From: Acanthosepion pharaonis
Lineage: Eukaryota; Mollusca; Cephalopoda; Sepiida; Sepiidae
Assembly (NCBI GenBank): GCA_903632075.3
Contig: CAHIKZ030001819.1
Coordinates: forward strand, 291,001 to 355,000
Length of the DNA stretch: 64,000 nt
Direction of reading: 5' to 3'
Shown here: positions 56,881 to 64,000 of the stretch, in pieces
Position numbering within the stretch: position 1 is the stretch's first letter
Layout: every line of letters starts with the position of its first letter
Translations under genes and position numbers: made by a program
The notes under the pieces: model-generated
Database searches by the model: none
Seen by the model: the letters and a program-made list of their open reading frames with translations, nothing else
What the model was told of the DNA's origin: nothing

Positions 56881-59668
56881 TATTAAAAATATATAAATTT
56901 TTTTATTAATTTATAATTATTTACACAAAATATTTATTAATATTTAAAAAAAATAAATAAAAATAACAAAAAAAAATTATTAATTTCTTTTAAAAAATTT
57001 AAAATAAAAATGAAAGAAAAATAAGTTTAAAATAAAAATAAAAATATAATTGAATTTATATATAACCAATTTTATAAATTATTCATATACAAAAATAAAA
57101 AAATATTATAAATGAATTTTTAAAAAAAAATTTTTATATTTGAAAATATAAAATAAAAATTAAAATATATTTTTTTTTTTTCCAATAAAAATTTCAAAGG
57201 AAAAAAATAAAATATAAAAATTTTTTTATTTTGAAAAATTGATAAAAAAAAAAAAATTTTTTTTAATTGTTATTTAAATATATTTTTAATATTTTTTAAA
57301 AATTTTTTTAATTGATTTAAATTTATTTAATTAAAATTTATGTTTTTTAAAAATTTTTTAATATGTTTCAAATTTTTTTTACAATTTTTATTTTTTTATA
57401 TAAAAAATTAAATAAATTTTTTTTTAAAAAATTTATAAATTAAAATAGAAAAAACAAAAAAAAAAAAATTAACAAATTCTTACTAAAATTATTTTTATAA
57501 AATTTTAATGATATTTTCCGTTTAAAAACAATCAATTAATTGAAAATATTTAAAAACCCTGAAATTTTATTATGAAATAAAACAAAAAAATTTTTTCAAT
57601 TTAAAAAAAATTAAAAATATCTTTTTAATGATTTTTATAAAATTTTTAAAAAAAAATATTAAAAAAAATAATTTCAAAAATTGAAAAAAAAAAAATTAAT
57701 GGAATGAAATGAAAAAAAAAAAAAAAAAAAAAATTTATAAAAATTTTTTAAAGAAAAATTATAAATTGAAAATCAAAAAGAAAATAAAAAATGAATGTTA
57801 AATCAAAATTTCAAAAAATTTTTTTTGGTTTCATTTTTATTTTTTAAATATAAAAAAATTTTTTAAACCATTAAATTAAATTTAAAGATAAATTTAAAAA
57901 AAAATTAATTAATTTGTTCGACAAATTAAAAAAAATTTAATTACAAAAAATAAAAAAATATTAAACAATATAAAAAATTTAATTTTGAATATAATTATTT
58001 TATTAAATAACCAAATTAATTATTAATTTTTAATAAAAAATTAAAATTTTTATTTTTTTGTAAACAATGAATAATTTAAAACAAAAAAATTTTTAAAAAA
58101 AAAAATTTATAAATTGTTTTAATAAAAATATAAAAAAAAAAACAAAAATTGATATATAAAATGAAGAATTTTAAAAAATTTTCATTTTTTTCCAAAGGTT
58201 TTTTACTTTTATTATATTTAGTTAGATAAAAAAAAAATGAATGAATTTTTTTAAAATTTTAAAAAAAATTTAAAATTGACATTTTTTTATATTTAGGAAA
58301 AATTTTTTAAAAAAAAAATAAATTTACAATTATTTAAATTAATAAATGATTTTCAAATGAAAATTCTACAGAAAATTTTTTTCAAATTTGAATTGATTTT
58401 TTGTTTAACAAATGTCAATTCAAAAAAATTTTAGGAATTATCAATTTTTTACAATATTAAATATATAAAAAAAAATCATATTTTGCAATTTTCTTAAAAT
58501 AAAAAATTTATTTCAGAAAAAATATAATTTCCAGAAATCAAAAAAAAATTTTTTTTTATCAATTATATAAAAAAAGGTTATATTTAATTTTTTTGAAATA
58601 ATAAAAAAAATTTTAAAAAAAAAATTTCAAAAAACATTTTAAAAAAAAATTTTTTAAAATGAAATTTTTCAAACAATTTTATTTTTTTTTTAACCTTATT
58701 CAAAAAAAAAATTTAAAAAGCTAATTAAATTTTTTTTAAAATTTTAAAAATATTCAAATAAATAAAATAAAAAAAAAAATGAAAATTAAAAAAAACTTTT
58801 ATTTACAAAATTAACAGGGAAAATTATGAATTTTAAATCATTCATATATTAAATATTTAAAAATGACAAAAAATTTCAAAAAAATTTAATTTTTGTTTTA
58901 ATTTTTTAGTGAAAAATGTTAATTTATATATTTAAAAAAAAACAAAATGAAATGAATATTTGAAAAAGTTTTTTAAACAAATCTTCCAGTTCCTGGATAA
59001 AAAGTTTAAATCAAAATCCAATCAACAAGTAAAAATGAAAAGAGAAAAATTTTATTTTTATCAAAAAATTTTTTTTAATTTTTTTTAAAAATAAATTTTT
59101 TGAATAAAAAAAATAAAATTAAATTATTTATTAAAAAAATTTTGCTATTAAAGTCTTTTTAATTATAAAAGATCTGAAAAATAAATTTGAAAAAATTTTA
59201 AAATTTTAATTTAAAAATTGTTTTTTTAAAAATTTTTTTAAATTTTTGAAATGATTTTAAAATTTTTAATTTATATTAATTTTGAAAATTTCAACATGAA
59301 AAATTAATTGAAATTAAATCAAAATTTTGAAAATAGTCTTTAAATTTCAAGATATTTTTATAATTTATTTGAATGATAATATTTTTAATTTTTTTTATTG
59401 AATGATATTTAAAAGCAAAAATTTTCAAAAAAATTTACGTTTTAGATTAATATATTTTAATAAAAAAATTAAACAAAAATTTGAAGGAATTATTCAATCT
59501 CCATGAAAAAAAATTTTTTTTTATTTTTCAAAAGGAAAAAATTATTAATAAATAAAAAAATATTTTTTAAATTTTTAAAAATTATGGAAAATAAAAAATT
59601 ATTTATTTTATAAAATTTTTTGAGTTTAAAAATTTCTTAGATACATCAAAATTGGTGCTTTGAAAAGA
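54761..59668. repeat. Extreme A/T low-complexity domain, left part
   Basis: Almost only A and T, first as (AT)n and then as irregular A- and T-runs with scattered single G or C. No gene, no known repeat, no regular period visible by eye. Confidence 0.85.
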
Positions 59669-60510
59669 AATTTTTTTTTTTTTTTTATGTGCCATGTCTT
59701 TTCAGGACGTAGGCGATCATGGCTCTCCACCTCCCTCTGTCCTTTGCAGCTCTCAACAACTTCCTTCCCTCTGCTACCTCCCCCAGACCACGTTCTGTCA
59801 TACACCCGCCCGCCCGCCAGGTATGTCATGCGTTGTTTTCCCTTGTCTCTCTTTTCCCTCTATTCGACCTGTGAGTATCAGATTCTCCAGGCCCCTCCTT
59901 CCTCATTATGTGTCCCAGAAACTTCAGCTGCCTCTTCCTGATGTTAAGTATAAGCCTCCTCCTTGTTTGCATCCTGTATAAGACCTCATCGTTGCTCACG
60001 TGCTCGGTCCATGATATCCTTAGCATCCTTCTGTAGAACCACATCTCTGTCGCCTCGAGTCTCTTCTTCATCTTTGAGGAAATCGTCCAACATTCGCTGC
60101 CGTAAAAAGAAGGACAGATGTCACGTAACAGCTCAGTATTCTTTTCTTTGTTACCAAAGAAATCCTCCTGTCTCGCAATACTCTGCCCAGCTTTTGGAAT
60201 GTGTCCTTGGCCATCCCAATACGTCTACGGATCTCAGTGTCGCACTTACCGTCCTCTGTCAAAACGCTTCCCAGATATTTAAACTTCTGCGTCTGCTTGA
60301 TTCTAGTGTTCCTGACCTGCAAATCGCATTTTGGGCTCATCCTTTTACTGATGACCATGCATTCTGTCTTCTTGTAGTTTATGCTTAGTCCTTTCTTCTC
60401 ACTCTCCTTCGCTACCTTCTATAGGAGGAGATTTTTGTAATTTTTTTCTGTGTCTGCTATCAGTACTGTGTCATCTGTGTATCTTATGTTGTTGTTAAGA
60501 TTGTAAAATG
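59669..60510 (-). pseudogene. RTE-type LINE, 5'-truncated, within the A/T domain
   Basis: Minus strand: RYTDDTVLIADT at about 60470 (the catalytic YADD box with Thr), then QVRNTRIKQTQKFKYLGSVL, TEDGKCDTEIRRRI, EATEMWFYRRMLRISW, RKRQLKFLGHIMRKEG. Frames shift several times. A T-run at 59670-59686 is its poly(A) tail read on the other strand, so the 3' end is on the left and the 5' part was lost, as is usual for LINE insertions. Related to 14060-14555. Confidence 0.88.
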
Positions 60511-63500
60511 CCAATGCTAAATAATTTTTATTTTTTCCAATTCTCTCAAATTGCCTCACTGTATAATGTGAATAAGGTTGAATAATTAGAATTTCTTGCC
60601 TAACTTTTCATTTTAAAGAAAAAAAATATTATAAACCATTTTATGACTAAAATGTAAAAGTTAAAATTATCTGAATAATATATTTTTGATAATTTAAAAA
60701 TTTTAATCAGATTACAAATATATTATTATAAAAATTTAAAATCATTTATCTTTGTCTCCAATTTTTTAAATCTTTTTATTTTTTTAAAAAATTTTTAAAA
60801 AAAAAATACTTAAAAAAATTTTTTTTAGTCTTTTTTATAAATATTCAATTTTATAGTATTTATAAATTTTAAAAAAGAAAAATAAATTATATAACAAAAT
60901 TTTATGAATGAAAGAAAAAAAAAAAAAAATGTTAATGAATTTTTATATAGAAAAATAAATTTTTATTTTTTTTTAATTTTTTAAAATTTTTTTTTTTTTT
61001 TTTTTTTATCAAAAAGTTTTTCCAATTAAATTTATTTTTTATTTTATTTGAATTACAAAAATTAAAAATGATTTTATTTTTCATTCAAATTTAACAAAAT
61101 TTTCATTTTTTTTTCAAGATATAAATTTCACACCACCAAGGAAAAAATAAAGCTTTATTTTTAAAATTTTTTTTTTAAAATTGAATTTACAATATTAAAA
61201 TTTGAATTTAAGAATTTGAAAAAAAATGCATTTTTTTTTTTTTTAAAAAAAAATTTTTTCAGAAATATTGGAAAAAAATTTAGAAAAAAATTTAAAAAAG
61301 AATGGGAATTACAAATTTGAAAAAATTTAAAATCAAAAAAAAAAAAAAATTCATTTTGAAAAAAAATTTTTCAGGTCTGAAAACAAATGTAGATGGAAGA
61401 ATTAAAATTTAATGGAAAAATTGAAAATAAGGATTATTTTTAAAATTTTGAAAAATTTTTTTTTTTTAATGAAAAATTTTTTTTTTAATTTTCATTTTTA
61501 TTAACTAAAAAAATTTTAATTAATAAATTAAAAGTAAAATGATTATTTTAAATTATGAATTTAAACAAAATATAAAGGTTTCATTTTTTTTAAATTATTA
61601 AAATTTTTTTGATATGAATCACAAAATACAAAAATAACATTAAAAAATTTCATTATTTAACTTTTATTAAAAAAAATTTTTACTTCAATTTATAAAAAAT
61701 ATTTAAAAAAAAAAAAAAAAACAAAAATAAAAAGAAGAAAAATTTTTTTTTTTTTTTTTTTTTTTTTCAAAAAATGAATTTTTTTTTTTTTAGAAAATAA
61801 AAAAATTTTTAAATGCAAAAAAATAAACCAAAAAAAAAAAATTTTAAAATAAATTAAAAAAAAATAAAAAAAAAATTTGATTTCAACTTTTGAAAAACAA
61901 AAACATATAAAAAATAAGATTTTTTTTTTTGACAAAATTTAAAAATTTAAAAATGGAAAATGAAAAAAATTTCATTTATAAAAAAAATTCATTGAAGATT
62001 TTAATTTTTTTTTGAAATAAAATTTTCGAAAATAAAAGGATAAATTTTGGGAAAAAAATTATTTAATTTTATGAAAACAAAAAAAAAATGAAAAAGAAAT
62101 TTTATAATAAAAAAAATTTTGAAACAAATAATTTCTTGAAAAAGGAAAAAATGATGTTTATTATAAATAAAAACAAAAAGAAAAAAAAAAAATTAAAATT
62201 TAATTTAAAAATTTTTTAAAAAAAATTATTTTATTTCCCATCTACCAATAAATAAAAATTTAAAAAAAAATATTATTCAAATAAAATTTTAATTTTAATA
62301 AAATTCAAAACAAATAAATTTAATTTGCCATTTTTTTTTTTGAATATAAAATTTCTTAGATTTAAAAATTTAATTTGATTCTTTTTTTTTTTATTTTTAA
62401 ACAATTATATTTAAAAAAATTTATTTTATTTAAATTAATTTAAAAAAAATCCATCATTTCCTTTATATTTATGGAAGAAAACTTTAAATTTATATAACAA
62501 ACAAATTTTTTAATTTGTAAATAAAATTTTTTTAAAACATATTAAAATAATGGATTTTTAAAATAAAAAATTTAATTTAAATTAAATTTTTTTTAAATAA
62601 AATGATATTCAAAATAATTATTAATTTTAACCAAAAGAAAAAAATTAATTTAAATGATAAAAAAAAATTAATTAACAATCAATTAAATTTAATTTTTTTT
62701 TAATAAAAGGATATATATTCAAATTAAAATTTAAAAAAAAATTATTTTTTTAAATAAATTTCTTATTTATTTATATATTTTTTAAATTTATTTATTTAAA
62801 AAAATGTTTTTATAAATTTATAAAAAAAAAAATATTTATAAAAAAAATTAAAATAGATTTTTTAAAAAATTAATTAAAAATATTTTTTTTTTTTAAATAA
62901 ATTGTTTGAAATTAAAAAAAAAGTTATTAAAATTTTTTTCTAAATATTTTTTTAAAAAAATTATTAAAAAATATATATAATATATAAAACTATTAATTAA
63001 TAAAATTTTATAAAAGAATATTATTTTTAATTAAAAAATTTTTTAAAATTTTATTTTTAAGAAAAATTTAATTCATGATCAAAAATATATATGTTTCAAA
63101 AATAATATTTTTTACAAATTAAAAAAATGAATTTTAAAAAATTTAAATATTTATTTTATATTTAAATTATTAAGGGGATTTTAATCAAAAAATTTTAAAA
63201 AATATTTAAAATTTTTTTTCCTTTTTTAAAAAAAAAAAATCATAAAATTTGATTATATATTGAAAAAATTGGGCAAATTTTCAAAAAAAAAAAATTCAAT
63301 AGTTTCAGATATTTAATAAGAAAAATCAAAAAAATTAAATAAAACAATGTTTCTTTTGGAAAATTCCTTAAAAATAAATATTTATATTAATTTATCAAAA
63401 AAACAATGAAAAAAAGTCAGAAAAAATTTTATTTAAAAAAAAATTTAAATGAGATTAGATAAAAAAATGAAAATGAAAAATAACTTTTTTTTAGAATTTT

Positions 63501-64000
63501 AAAATTTTTTTTTTTGAATAAATTTTTTTTGAAAAAAAAAATAAATATTGATTCAAAAAAAATTTTAAATCAGTGTTCAAATAAAAAAAATAAAAAATTT
63601 TTCAATTTTAAAAAAAATTAAAATTTAAAATAAATAGCATTTTTTTTTTTTTCTTTTTAATAAATTTCATTATTTAAAAAAAAAATAAAAAAAATAATTT
63701 TTAAATTTAAATAATTTAAATTTAAAAATTAAATATTGGTTAATTTTTTTTTCAATTTGAAATTAATTTTTTGATTTTTTAATAAAAATATAAAAAAATA
63801 TAAAAATAAATTTATGATTTTTTTTGTTTTTTTATTTTAAAATTCCATTTAAAAATTAAAATTAAACAATTGATTTTTAAATATAAAAATAAAAATATTA
63901 TTAAAAAAATAACAAAAAAATTTTAAAATAAATTTTTTTAAATTTTTTTTTTAAATTTTAAAAAAATTTTTTAAAAAATTTTAAATAATTTTCAAACAAG
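60511..64000. repeat. Extreme A/T low-complexity domain, right part
   Basis: After about 100 bases of ordinary A/T-rich sequence the almost pure A/T composition resumes and runs to the window end. No feature recognised. Confidence 0.85.

Noticed and set aside
61690..61935. 81-codon Phe/Lys-rich open frame
   Set aside because: Translation of A/T-only low-complexity DNA.

Overview
The window is animal nuclear DNA: exons with GT-AG introns, long A/T-rich introns and intergenic DNA, many AT and CA microsatellites, and dense, decayed transposons. The repeat content (a BEL/Pao element with a YVDN reverse-transcriptase box, RTE- and Jockey-like LINEs, tRNA- and 5S-derived SINEs, Helitrons, Tc1/mariner, piggyBac, hAT and pogo/Tigger relatives) fits a lophotrochozoan, probably a mollusc. 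That placement is inference.

Three host genes can be read from splice structure and protein similarity. (1) RPS27, plus strand: the last two coding exons (1952-2062, 2294-2322) with a poly(A) signal; the earlier exons lie left of the window. (2) DUT (dUTPase), minus strand, convergent with RPS27: all six coding exons between 9794 and 2850 rebuild a 180-residue protein (165 from the second Met) with all five dUTPase motifs. (3) A deltex-family E3 ubiquitin ligase, minus strand: the two terminal exons (47813-47626 and 44276-44159) encode the end of the Deltex C-terminal domain; no upstream exon was found to the right.

Layout: 1-2450 RPS27 tail with three copies of an ~87 bp repeat; 2850-9820 DUT; 9.8-15 kb stacked repeats (hAT-like fragment with a MITE, a Helitron, a 125-bp-arm foldback, tRNA-like SINE pieces, a minisatellite, a chimeric 5S/tRNA SINE, an RTE LINE fragment); 15.2-21.8 kb one damaged BEL/Pao element with a C-terminal PHD finger and a ~1 kb candidate 3' LTR; 22-32.9 kb LINE wreckage with a second Helitron and a nested set (LINE with hAT with Helitron, then a Tigger-like element beside the LINE poly(A)); 33-44 kb mostly noncoding with a MITE, transposase fragments, SINEs and (AT)n tracts; 44.1-47.9 kb deltex exons whose intron holds a ~60 bp minisatellite split by a piggyBac insertion; 47.9-52.8 kb DNA-transposon pieces and an L1/Tx1-like LINE; 53-54.8 kb a repeat trio with microsatellites; 54.8-64 kb almost pure A/T sequence carrying one normal-composition island, a 5'-truncated RTE LINE (59.68-60.5 kb).

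The best-supported findings come from exact insertion boundaries. The Helitron at 29677-30328 has a matching empty site elsewhere in the window and inserted between A and T. The piggyBac at 46004-47041 is bounded by duplicated TTAA inside a tandem array. A SINE at 13490-13735 has a 5S rRNA-like head joined to a tRNA-like unit. No operon, CRISPR array, prophage or bacterial system is present.
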